From: an uncultured Clostridia bacterium
Lineage (GTDB): Bacteria; Bacillota; Clostridia; Christensenellales; Borkfalkiaceae
Reading direction: 5' to 3'
Assembly: GCA_934247935.1 (NCBI GenBank)
Contig: CAKQKE010000011.1
Coordinates: forward strand, 5,262 to 69,261
DNA: 64,000 nucleotides
Positions within the stretch are counted from its first letter, which is position 1. Every line of letters begins with the position of its first letter. Below, in pieces: positions 26,027 to 34,405 of the stretch. Position numbers and translations under genes: made by a program. The notes under the pieces were generated by a model that worked only from the letters and a program-made list of their open reading frames with translations, ran no database searches and was not told where the DNA came from.

Positions 26027-27883
26027 ATGTATATTTTTAAAGAAGAAAATTTTGACGCCGTAGTTATCGGCGCAGGACACGCAGGTTGCGAAGCGGCTCT
26101 TGCTCTTGCAAGGACGGGGCAAAAAACCGCCCTTTTGACCGTTGATTTAAACAACGTCGCATATATGGCGTGCAACCCCTCTATCGGCGGCACGGCAAAA
26201 GGTCATCTCGTGCGAGAACTCGACGCTCTCGGCGGAGAAATGGGCAGAGTCATAGACAAAACCATGCTTCAGATAAAAATGTTAAACCGCGGAAAAGGCG
26301 CGGCGGTGCAATCGCTACGCGCGCAAGCAGATAAATACGTTTATCACACGCAAATGAAAAAAGTGCTTGAAAACACCGATAACCTTACCCTTATTCAGTG
26401 CGAGGCGACCGATATCAAGGTTGAAAACGGAAAAATTCAAGGCGTAATGACCGACGTGGGTGCGTTTTTACCGTGCAAAGCGGTGGTAATCGCCACAGGC
26501 GTGTATTTAAACAGTAAAATCATCGCCGGCGAGTGGTCTAAAAATACAGGTCCGAGCGGTTTTGCCCCCGCAAACGCATTAACTCAAAGCCTTGTTAATC
26601 TCGGCTTTAAGGTGAGAAGATTCAAAACCGGCACTCCCGCCAGAATCGACGCAAGGACGATTGATTTTTCTAAATTCGAAATACAAAACGGCGAAACGGA
26701 CGTGTACCCCTTCTCGTTTATGAGCGAAAGATTGCCCGAGAAACAAACGCCGTGTTATTTGGGTTACACCAATAAAAAAACTCACGAAATCATACTCAAC
26801 AATCTCGACAGAAGCCCCCTTTACAACGGCACGATTTTATCCGTCGGTCCGAGATATTGTCCGTCGATAGAGACGAAAGTCGTGCGTTTTAAAGATAAAG
26901 AAAGGCACCAGATTTTCCTCGAACCCGAGGGCGCGGACACCAACGAAATTTACGTTCAAGGCATGTCTACTTCCCTTCCGCACGACGTGCAAAGGGATAT
27001 GTACCGCTCTGTCGAAGGTTTTGAAAACTGCCGAATTATGAGGTATGCTTACGCAATCGAGTACGACTGCATAGACAGCCTCGACTTACTTCCCACCCTT
27101 CAATATAAAAAGATCGATGGACTATACACCGCCGGTCAGATAAACGGCACAAGCGGATATGAAGAAGCGGGCGTGCAAGGACTTATCGCGGGACTGAACG
27201 CGTCGCTTGCTCTTCAAGGCAAAAAACAAGTCGTGCTGCGCCGAGACCAAGCCTACACCGGCGTACTTATCGACGACCTTGTGACAAAAGGGACCGAAGA
27301 GCCTTACAGGATAATGACATCAAGGGCTGAATACCGCATTGTTTTAAGGCAAGACAACGCCGATTTAAGGCTTACCCCCATCGGCAGAGAGGCGGGACTT
27401 GTGACCGACGAAAGGTGGAATATTTATTTAAAACGTAAAGAAATTTACGAAAAAGCCAAAGAAGAAAGTGCGAAAAAACACTCCCCGAAAGAGTGCGAGG
27501 AATTTATCGTCGCACACGGAGGCGACAAACTTACGGGCGGCATTTCCTTTGACGATATGATTAAAAGAAATATTCCATTAAAGGAAATCAAGCAATATTT
27601 CAACGCTTTTGAAGGCGTACCCAACGATATTCTGGACACAGTCGAAATCGACGCCAGATACGAGGGATACATAAAACTCGAGTACGAGCAAATCGAAAAA
27701 AGCGCGAAACTCGAAAGCAAACTTTTGCCCGCCGATTTAGACTATACTCAAATCAAAGGGCTAAGGACGGAAGCGCAACAAAAGTTAAACGATATACGCC
27801 CTTTAAACCTCGGTCAGGCAGGCAGGATTTCGGGAGTAAACCCCGCAGATATTGCCGTGCTTATGGTATACTTGAAAAAATAA
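26027..27883 (+). CDS. mnmG: tRNA uridine-34 5-carboxymethylaminomethyl modification enzyme MnmG (GidA)
   Basis: MnmG, with MnmE, installs the cmnm5 group on U34 of tRNAs, using FAD, NADH and methylene-THF. The 618-residue protein has the dinucleotide motif VVIGAGHAGCEAA near the N-terminus, the NPSIGGTAKGHLVREL loop, FKTGTPARI, and the C-terminal helical domain ending SGVNPADIAVLMVYL. The ATG at 26027 (MYIFKEENFDAVVIG) has AGGA 9 bases upstream and fits the family; a TTG 10 codons upstream is less likely. It is followed after 12 bp by the PHP gene, so they share a transcript. Confidence 0.97.
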   Translation: MYIFKEENFDAVVIGAGHAGCEAALALARTGQKTALLTVDLNNVAYMACNPSIGGTAKGHLVRELDALGGEMGRVIDKTMLQIKMLNRGKGAAVQSLRAQADKYVYHTQMKKVLENTDNLTLIQCEATDIKVENGKIQGVMTDVGAFLPCKAVVIATGVYLNSKIIAGEWSKNTGPSGFAPANALTQSLVNLGFKVRRFKTGTPARIDARTIDFSKFEIQNGETDVYPFSFMSERLPEKQTPCYLGYTNKKTHEIILNNLDRSPLYNGTILSVGPRYCPSIETKVVRFKDKERHQIFLEPEGADTNEIYVQGMSTSLPHDVQRDMYRSVEGFENCRIMRYAYAIEYDCIDSLDLLPTLQYKKIDGLYTAGQINGTSGYEEAGVQGLIAGLNASLALQGKKQVVLRRDQAYTGVLIDDLVTKGTEEPYRIMTSRAEYRIVLRQDNADLRLTPIGREAGLVTDERWNIYLKRKEIYEKAKEESAKKHSPKECEEFIVAHGGDKLTGGISFDDMIKRNIPLKEIKQYFNAFEGVPNDILDTVEIDARYEGYIKLEYEQIEKSAKLESKLLPADLDYTQIKGLRTEAQQKLNDIRPLNLGQAGRISGVNPADIAVLMVYLKK

Positions 27884-27895
27884 AAGAGGTAAAAT

Positions 27896-28570
27896 ATGCT
27901 TATCGATGCACACGCTCATACAAGCGCAATCAGTTGGTGCAGCCGCAGAACCGCGGAAGAAATCATTGCTCAATGTCTATATGACAAAACCGACGGCATT
28001 GTTCTTACAAACCACTGCAAAAAGGAATACACCGACAACATTGCGTACAACGTATGGTGTAAACAATACAACGACGAGTTTTTTCACGCCAAATCCGTTG
28101 GCGACAAAAACGGCGTAAAAGTCTTTTTCGGTATAGAAGTAACGTCTGCCGAAAGGAAAAACATCGATTATTTAATTTACGGAATAACGCCCGAAAAATT
28201 GCTTTTATCGCCACCGCTTTTCGACTTGACCCAACGCCAACTTTTCGAGTATTGCAAAGATAACGGATTTTTGCTTTATCAGGCGCACCCGTACAGAAAC
28301 GGAGCGACTCCGCAAAACCCGGAATATTTACACGGTGTGGAAATAAACTGCCACCCGCTTTATAAAACTTCCGAAGAAAAAAAAGTGCGAGAATTTGCCG
28401 AAAAAAACAATTTGCGGCTCTCGTGCGGGGCGGACTTTCACGGCGACACTTATAAGCCGAGATGCGGAATGTATATACCCGATTATATAAACGACGAGGT
28501 CGGATTTGCCGAATATTTAAAAACACACACTCCTCGCCTTTTAATCCACGATATTATAGTTTTAAAATAA
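27896..28570 (+). CDS. PHP-domain metal-dependent phosphoesterase
   Basis: A 224-residue protein of the PHP superfamily (histidinol-phosphatase/polymerase-associated fold). The metal ligands lie in DAHAHT (4-9), TNH (about 38-40), GIE (about 80), QAHPYR, and SCGADFHGD. Substrate unknown; relatives hydrolyse small phosphate esters. GAGG is 7 bases before the ATG, and the gene is co-transcribed with mnmG. Confidence 0.85.
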   Translation: MLIDAHAHTSAISWCSRRTAEEIIAQCLYDKTDGIVLTNHCKKEYTDNIAYNVWCKQYNDEFFHAKSVGDKNGVKVFFGIEVTSAERKNIDYLIYGITPEKLLLSPPLFDLTQRQLFEYCKDNGFLLYQAHPYRNGATPQNPEYLHGVEINCHPLYKTSEEKKVREFAEKNNLRLSCGADFHGDTYKPRCGMYIPDYINDEVGFAEYLKTHTPRLLIHDIIVLK

Positions 28571-28581
28571 CAAAATACATT

Positions 28582-28628
28582 AAAAAAGACCGTTTTACAC
28601 AACACGTGTTATGTAAAACGGTCTTTTT
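28582..28628. terminator. Bidirectional terminator built on the TACGTA/CACGTG hairpin family
   Basis: AAAAAAGACCGTTTTACA and TGTAAAACGGTCTTTTTT flank CAACACGTGTTA. The stem with A- and T-runs on both sides should stop the mnmG-PHP transcript and any opposite transcript. It shows that members of this repeat family can act as terminators. Confidence 0.8.
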
Positions 28629-28649
28629 TTGTTTATAACTTTATTAAAA

Positions 28650-28679
28650 CGGCTATCGGGCAACTTTGCCCGATAGCCG
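28650..28679 (-). terminator. Terminator of the giant beta-helix gene
   Basis: Minus-strand hairpin CGGCTATCGGGCAA..TTGCCCGATAGCCG followed by TTTTAATAAAG, 25 bp after the stop codon. Confidence 0.75.
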
Positions 28680-28704
28680 CAATTAAATTAATTGTTTTTG
28701 TAAA

Positions 28705-31700
28705 TTATTCGTTTACTCTTCTTTTCTTGCCGACTAAATAAACCGCAACCATGCCGAGCATGAAAAACATTACGCTTGAAGTCTCTATGCCGCCCTTGCA
28801 GCCTTTTTTATTGCCTTTGTTGCCGCTGTCTGTAGTTGTTCCGCTGTCGCTTGTATTCCCGCTGTCTGTTGACGAATCGGTGTCGGGGTCTGTCGGTTTT
28901 TCTTCGAGAGCCTTATATGCCTCGTCGAGTGCCTTGTACGCCTCGTCTATCGCACCTTGCGTTGCGTTTTCGTCAAGGTCTTCGACAACTTTAAGTGCGT
29001 TCTTTAACGCCGCATAAGAGTCAGCCGTATACTTGCTTTGGTCTACGCCTTTTGCCGTTGCGATTAATGCGTTGAGTTGAGTTTTATCGCCGGCAGGCAA
29101 TCTTTCAAGACTCATAAGTGCGTTGTATAAAGTTTCATACGCTTTATCAATCTTGTATTGAGTGAGACCGACTGTTTTTTCCGCTTCTTCGAGTGCGGTT
29201 TTAAGCACGCTGTAAGTTGCTTCGGTGTAGTCGTATTCTTTATACGTTTTAGCAGTGTTTATAAGAGTGTTGAGTTTACTGCTGTCGCCCGCCGCAAGTT
29301 GAGCCTCGCCCGAGATTATCTTCAACGAGTTGATTTCGCTCGCCTGATATTGACTTCTTATACCTATATTACCCGCCAAATTTTCTGGCACTTCATAGAC
29401 GAATATAGGTTTAGTTGAGCCGTCTACAAACACCAAAATCGTGGAGTTTAACACAACAACCCTTATAGTGCAACTGTTGCCCGACACTTCAATCGGGTTG
29501 CCGGTTAACATTCCTTCAAACGCGCCGCTGAATTTATGCAAATTTATTCTATAACCGCTTCCGTCTTTTTCAAATTGCACGTTGTAAGCATTGATATTGT
29601 CGGGTTCGGGCGATACGTTTGTCGCAAAGAGGTACAAACCGACGTTCATACGGTCTTTTACGGTTACGTTCATCGTCACTTCAAAAGCGCTAAGAGGTTT
29701 GACGTTGTTCCACATATATTTTACTTCGCCCGTGCTTTCAAATACAAGTTTTCCGCCCTTTACCTCTGCCTTTGCCGCACTCGTCGTATAAGTCGTAAAT
29801 TCTTTATAATCTTTCTCGAAGTCGTAATTATATTCCGTGCCTTCTACAACGTAAGGATTGCTGTTTTCGTCATCTGTTACCGAAGCATCATCGATATACA
29901 CCTTAGTTCCATCTTCGCCGATATGCTCGATACCCAATTGCACCGTCGAATTCTTTAAAATACCGAACGGGAGCGAATATAAGACAAATTCTTCGCTTGT
30001 AGCGTCGATGACTTTTTCCGCAAGCAAGTCACCCGTCACCGCGTCTATAACAAACAATTTTGCACTGCCCGACACGAGTTTTACTTTCATGTTGAGATAA
30101 TAATTACCGAAAAGTTTGTAAATCCCTTGGTAAAGCGAGCCGTTGCCGTCGATATAACCGGCGTAATCGTCGATTGTCACCGTTTCTTTGGTGTCGACGG
30201 TAAGCACTTGTTTAGTGCCGATTTTTTCCACGCCGACATTGCCGACACTGCCCCAATAACTGAGACCCGTCACAAATTTAGTTTCGTTGCTAAAACCTCT
30301 GCCATTGTGAACTTTTTTATCGAAGTCGCCGTTTTCAAAGTTTTGCGCACCGATAGTCTTCATATCCGTAACTACGTTTGTAATGTTTACGCCGTAGAAA
30401 CTGCACGCAGAAACATACTTGTTGTTGATAATAGTTACGTCGCTTACGGGCGAATAGTCGCCGTCTTCGACAGCGTCGGTACTGCCGTAAGTTCCGTCCC
30501 AATAATTGCTCTTGCCGTAGAACGGGTTATCTGCCCATACGCCGACTGCCGTACTCGTTCCGCCGAGCACGCAATTCTCAACGTGAATGTTGTATATACG
30601 CACCGAATATTGGTCGCTGCAATCGCTTGCCCACGGTATAAACGTAATTCCGTGACCGCCGAACAAATTGCTGTTTACCACTTTGAAATCATGCAACGAC
30701 TTATCTGCTTTTTTGCTCTTTTCACGCCAGATAGACAAATCGTCGCGCGGGTCGTTGGTAGTTACCGCCAGAACCAATGCGTCGTCGTTTGAATACAAAT
30801 TACATCTGTCCACCACAACGTTGTTTACCGCTGTCGAGAAGTCGAAACCGTCGCCGTTGATACAGTTTACTTCGGCTAAATCCACGTTTCCGAAGTATAC
30901 GTTTGACGATTCCCTTATATAAGCGTGCCAACAACTGCATCTGCGCACGTTTATGTCGGATATTTCAACGTTTTTGCTTCCGTAGATTCCGATAGGCACA
31001 AGGTGAATTACGTTTTTACATCCCACCGTGATGTTTGAATCCCACGAATACCCGTTGCCGTCGAGCCATTCGGTACCTGTATCGTCCATGCGGATAGTAC
31101 CTCCGCCGGTTACCCGCACGTTTTCTACGTCTCTGATATAAATAAACGGTAAATGCATAAGTGCCGACAAGCCCCAGGCGACGCTTTGTCCCATATTTTC
31201 GTGTCCGCGATAAACGGCGTATTCGGTATAATCGCTTTCTCTGTGCGATTGCCACAAAATCGCACCCGTTTCTATGCGCAACTCGACGTTGTTTTTCAAT
31301 TTAACGCCCGTCATAATATATCTGCGACCGTAAGTATCGCTATTTCCGGGGACGATAACGGTGCCGCCGCCCTGAGCCGAAACATAGTCTATCGCATTTT
31401 GAATCGCTGCCGTATCGTTTGTAAATCCGTCGCCCTTTGCTCCGAACTGCTCGTCGGTTACCTTTACTTCAAGCGATTTTAACGTAAAAGCATACGGATT
31501 TTCGCTGAAATCACGCCAATTTTCTATCATGAACATTTCGGACAATTTAGTTCCGCCGATATAATCCTCTCCGTCGGAAACCACGGCTAAAAACTTGCTT
31601 GAAAGGTGATTCATATTGCCTTTTGTAAACGGGAAAGTCACTTTAAAATCAACGCCGTTTGCCTTTGCGCTTGCAAGTTTCACGTTGTCGCCGAAATTAA

Positions 31701-33969
31701 TCGTCTGATTATAATTTTGTACGCTCGTCTCTAAAACAGTTACCGTTTTGCCCGCAAATTTTTCAAGCAATTTACCCGAAACGGTAACGGTGTCGTTTTC
31801 GGCATTTGCAGTCGCAGTCATTTCGGTTGCGCCGTACTCGTAAATGCGTGCCTCTCTTGAGAACGAAATTTCGTCTATTTCCACAGTGCCGTTATCCGCA
31901 CCCTCGAACGCAAACTTAAATCCGGAAAGATAATGTTCGCACATTTTAAGTGTAGAATTGCTTTGCCAACAATCGCAATCAACCACGTCGGATAAATTGA
32001 AATAATAAGTCGTGTAGTCGCTGTTGGGGATAATATCAAACGTTTTCGATTGACTGTCGATATAATCGGAATCGCCTTTCATAAGGAAATACAACTTCAA
32101 AGCCGTTGCCGCGCTGTCGTTTTTCATGCGAACGACAAAGGTGTTTCTTACTCCCAGTTTTACGCTGTATTTATTGCCGCCGTTTACGAAAATGTGCGGG
32201 GAAGTTATTTCTGCATTGCCGCTTAATCCCACTTTCATCACGCCGTCTTCCCATGCAAGAGTTGCGTCGGTTGCCGTAAATGCGGACACGCCTCTTGCGT
32301 CGTTAAACTCGAAGTCTAAATAACTGCTGAAATCGGGCTTGGTGTAAGATAAAGAAAGGTTTCGCATTTGAGTGGGACAACCTTTGCTCGTCACTAAAAT
32401 TCTGCTTATCGGGAAAGTGCCGACCGTAACGTCCAAAGACGAGTTTGTACAGATAAGTTCGTCGTTTAAGTAAAGCGCGAAATAATCGTCCTCTAAAACG
32501 ACTTTCATTTTGTACCAGACGTTTTTACCGAATTTATCGGCAGAAAGTTCTTTACGAATAAATCTGCTTATGGGGTCTTCGGTATTTTTTTGCACGAAAA
32601 GCACCGCCGGACCGTTGCTTGCCGTATTCGGCCAAATAGAAAAACGATAATAATCTTTATTAGAATAAATCACGATACCGGCGTATTCTATGTTGCCTGT
32701 TGTACTGTCGCCTTGGTATTTGAATTCTGCCTCGACTGTGTTGGTTTTTGAAAAATCTTTGCTGTTGTACTCGATAATTGCCGTTTGATTATTAGTCGTA
32801 TAAACACCGTTTTCTTCGGTCACGTTTCCGTTTGCCGCCCAACCTTCAACCGGTTCCGGCTTTTCGACTTCGGTAAGCGAAACCGACGCGTTTTTCATTT
32901 CTGTAGGACAACCCTTGCTTATTATCATTGCTCTGCTCCACGGGAATTCCCCCACATTAACGTCTAAAGATAAATTTGTGCAAATAAGTTCGTCGTTTAA
33001 GTAAAGCGCGAAATAATCGTCCTCTAAAACGACTTTCATTTTGTACCAGACGTTTTTACCGAATTTATCGGCAGCAAGTTCTTTACGAATAAATCTGCTT
33101 ATGGGGTCTTCGGTATTTTTTTGCACGAAAAGTACCGCAGGACCGTTACTTGCGCTGTTCGGCCAAATTGCAAAACGATAATAATCGTTTTTGGAATAAA
33201 CAATTATACCGGCATATTCTCTGTCGCCCGTCGTTTTATCGCCCTGATATTTAAATTCAGCCTCAATAGTGTTGATTTTTGAAAAGTCTTTGCTCTTATA
33301 TTCTATGGTGGCAAGACGGTTGTTGGTGGTGTAAACGCCGCTGTTTTCGGTTACGTTTTCGTTTGCCGTCCAACCTTCTACGATTTCGCTTTCCTGCACT
33401 TTTTCAAGCGATATGTTTTTAATCGAAGGAAGTATATTTTGCGCCTGAATTACAAGCGTTGCGTTTGTAAAATCGGTAGTAGCATAGTCGCCGATTATCG
33501 ACATGTTGGCATACGAAAAAGTCGCTTGATTTTTTCCCGCCTCTATACTGACGGTATAATAACTACCCGTATTTACGTGGTCGTGATTTCTGCCGACCAA
33601 CTTATCGTTTTCGCTGTATATATACATTGCTTCGTCCATCGGCTTAAACACAAATTTTAAATTGTGTCCGCTAAGTGACGTCAACGTAACCTGTACGTAT
33701 CTTTCGCCCGTGCAGTCGCCGATTTTAAAATCAAACGTGAGTTTGTTGTTTTCTCCCACGCTGCTTAAAGTCATTTTGCGAAGGTCTGCCTTGTTTCCGG
33801 TTGCGTTGTATACTTGTTCGCCTCCATCTTCGACAAGTTCCCACTTGTCAAGCGTCCACTCGGTTTCGGCTGCCGCTTTTTTCATTGTGGAAAAACTTGC
33901 CGTAAACAAGCAAAGCGATAACGCGAAAACTAAAAACAACGCAAACGTTAAAGTTTTTCTTTTTGCCAT
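28705..33969 (-). CDS. Giant cell-surface beta-helix protein (pectate-lyase/GH28-like) with FIVAR repeats
   Basis: A 1754-residue exported protein. Residues 1-36 form a signal peptide. Three beta-sandwich modules follow (about 36-195, 205-375, 380-550), the last two nearly identical, then a carbohydrate-binding-like module (about 550-720) and an Ig-like strand region. At about 850-1230 is a right-handed beta-helix opening FGAKGDGFTNDTAAIQNAID, the Pectate_lyase_3 start. Helix turns carry NGDGFDF, SNDDALVL and GGHGITFIPW, recalling the NTD, GDD and GHG motifs of GH28. Two more beta modules, two FIVAR repeats and a Ser/Thr/Asp linker lead to KKGCKGG, a membrane span and KKRR. It is likely a wall-bound polysaccharide hydrolase or lyase. 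The ATG at 33969 has AAGGAG upstream. Regulation: see the 21-bp-spaced GATAA sites at 34132. Catalytic activity is inferred. Confidence 0.82.
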   Translation of the reverse strand: MAKRKTLTFALFLVFALSLCLFTASFSTMKKAAAETEWTLDKWELVEDGGEQVYNATGNKADLRKMTLSSVGENNKLTFDFKIGDCTGERYVQVTLTSLSGHNLKFVFKPMDEAMYIYSENDKLVGRNHDHVNTGSYYTVSIEAGKNQATFSYANMSIIGDYATTDFTNATLVIQAQNILPSIKNISLEKVQESEIVEGWTANENVTENSGVYTTNNRLATIEYKSKDFSKINTIEAEFKYQGDKTTGDREYAGIIVYSKNDYYRFAIWPNSASNGPAVLFVQKNTEDPISRFIRKELAADKFGKNVWYKMKVVLEDDYFALYLNDELICTNLSLDVNVGEFPWSRAMIISKGCPTEMKNASVSLTEVEKPEPVEGWAANGNVTEENGVYTTNNQTAIIEYNSKDFSKTNTVEAEFKYQGDSTTGNIEYAGIVIYSNKDYYRFSIWPNTASNGPAVLFVQKNTEDPISRFIRKELSADKFGKNVWYKMKVVLEDDYFALYLNDELICTNSSLDVTVGTFPISRILVTSKGCPTQMRNLSLSYTKPDFSSYLDFEFNDARGVSAFTATDATLAWEDGVMKVGLSGNAEITSPHIFVNGGNKYSVKLGVRNTFVVRMKNDSAATALKLYFLMKGDSDYIDSQSKTFDIIPNSDYTTYYFNLSDVVDCDCWQSNSTLKMCEHYLSGFKFAFEGADNGTVEIDEISFSREARIYEYGATEMTATANAENDTVTVSGKLLEKFAGKTVTVLETSVQNYNQTINFGDNVKLASAKANGVDFKVTFPFTKGNMNHLSSKFLAVVSDGEDYIGGTKLSEMFMIENWRDFSENPYAFTLKSLEVKVTDEQFGAKGDGFTNDTAAIQNAIDYVSAQGGGTVIVPGNSDTYGRRYIMTGVKLKNNVELRIETGAILWQSHRESDYTEYAVYRGHENMGQSVAWGLSALMHLPFIYIRDVENVRVTGGGTIRMDDTGTEWLDGNGYSWDSNITVGCKNVIHLVPIGIYGSKNVEISDINVRRCSCWHAYIRESSNVYFGNVDLAEVNCINGDGFDFSTAVNNVVVDRCNLYSNDDALVLAVTTNDPRDDLSIWREKSKKADKSLHDFKVVNSNLFGGHGITFIPWASDCSDQYSVRIYNIHVENCVLGGTSTAVGVWADNPFYGKSNYWDGTYGSTDAVEDGDYSPVSDVTIINNKYVSACSFYGVNITNVVTDMKTIGAQNFENGDFDKKVHNGRGFSNETKFVTGLSYWGSVGNVGVEKIGTKQVLTVDTKETVTIDDYAGYIDGNGSLYQGIYKLFGNYYLNMKVKLVSGSAKLFVIDAVTGDLLAEKVIDATSEEFVLYSLPFGILKNSTVQLGIEHIGEDGTKVYIDDASVTDDENSNPYVVEGTEYNYDFEKDYKEFTTYTTSAAKAEVKGGKLVFESTGEVKYMWNNVKPLSAFEVTMNVTVKDRMNVGLYLFATNVSPEPDNINAYNVQFEKDGSGYRINLHKFSGAFEGMLTGNPIEVSGNSCTIRVVVLNSTILVFVDGSTKPIFVYEVPENLAGNIGIRSQYQASEINSLKIISGEAQLAAGDSSKLNTLINTAKTYKEYDYTEATYSVLKTALEEAEKTVGLTQYKIDKAYETLYNALMSLERLPAGDKTQLNALIATAKGVDQSKYTADSYAALKNALKVVEDLDENATQGAIDEAYKALDEAYKALEEKPTDPDTDSSTDSGNTSDSGTTTDSGNKGNKKGCKGGIETSSVMFFMLGMVAVYLVGKKRRVNE

Positions 33970-34107
33970 AATTTTTCTCCTTATTGTATTATATATTGTC
34001 AAGGCTTGCGCCCCGTTTGTCTATAAAATTTTGCCATAACCGGATTTTTAAACCGAAAAACTAAAATTTTGAAAGTCGATTTTCGACTCTCTTTATTGCC
34101 ATTATAA

Positions 34108-34176
34108 TGATAACATTAGTTAAATACAAAAATCAATGTAATAATTATCGCAAAATATGGAAATTTTATCTGTCTG
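34108..34176 (-). promoter_or_regulatory. Promoter plus twin GATAA activator site, copy 1
   Basis: Minus-strand GATAA boxes at 34166-34170 and 34145-34149 are exactly 21 bp apart. The proximal one lies 8 bp upstream of TTGATT (34131-34136), and a weak -10 TTATCA lies 17 bp on (34108-34113); a TATAAT at 34101-34106 paired with TTGTAT (34124-34129) is an alternative. The flanks (TGGAAATTTTATCTGTCT on the plus strand) match copies 2 and 3. It is a likely AraC-type activator site for the gene starting at 33969. Confidence 0.65.
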
Positions 34177-34340
34177 TAAAAACAATAAAATATTACTTTT
34201 TTGATTAATTTTTCACGATTTTCGGCTCGAAAAAATGATTTTAAGCATAGTTTTGGCGTTTTTTAGCGTAAAATCGCGTTTTGCACGTAATTAATTTGAG
34301 CAAATTCGCTCGACTAAATACAACTAAAAAGCACAAAAAA

Positions 34341-34370
34341 CAGAGGTCAACCGAACGTGGTTGACCTCTG
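34341..34370 (-). terminator. Terminator of the FIVAR surface-protein gene
   Basis: Minus-strand CAGAGGTCAACC, loop, GGTTGACCTCTG, then TTTTTTGTGC. A 12-bp perfect stem 36 bp past the stop codon. Confidence 0.85.
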
Positions 34371-34405
34371 AGTTTATAGTAAAATTATATTTACTTTTGA
34401 TTTAA

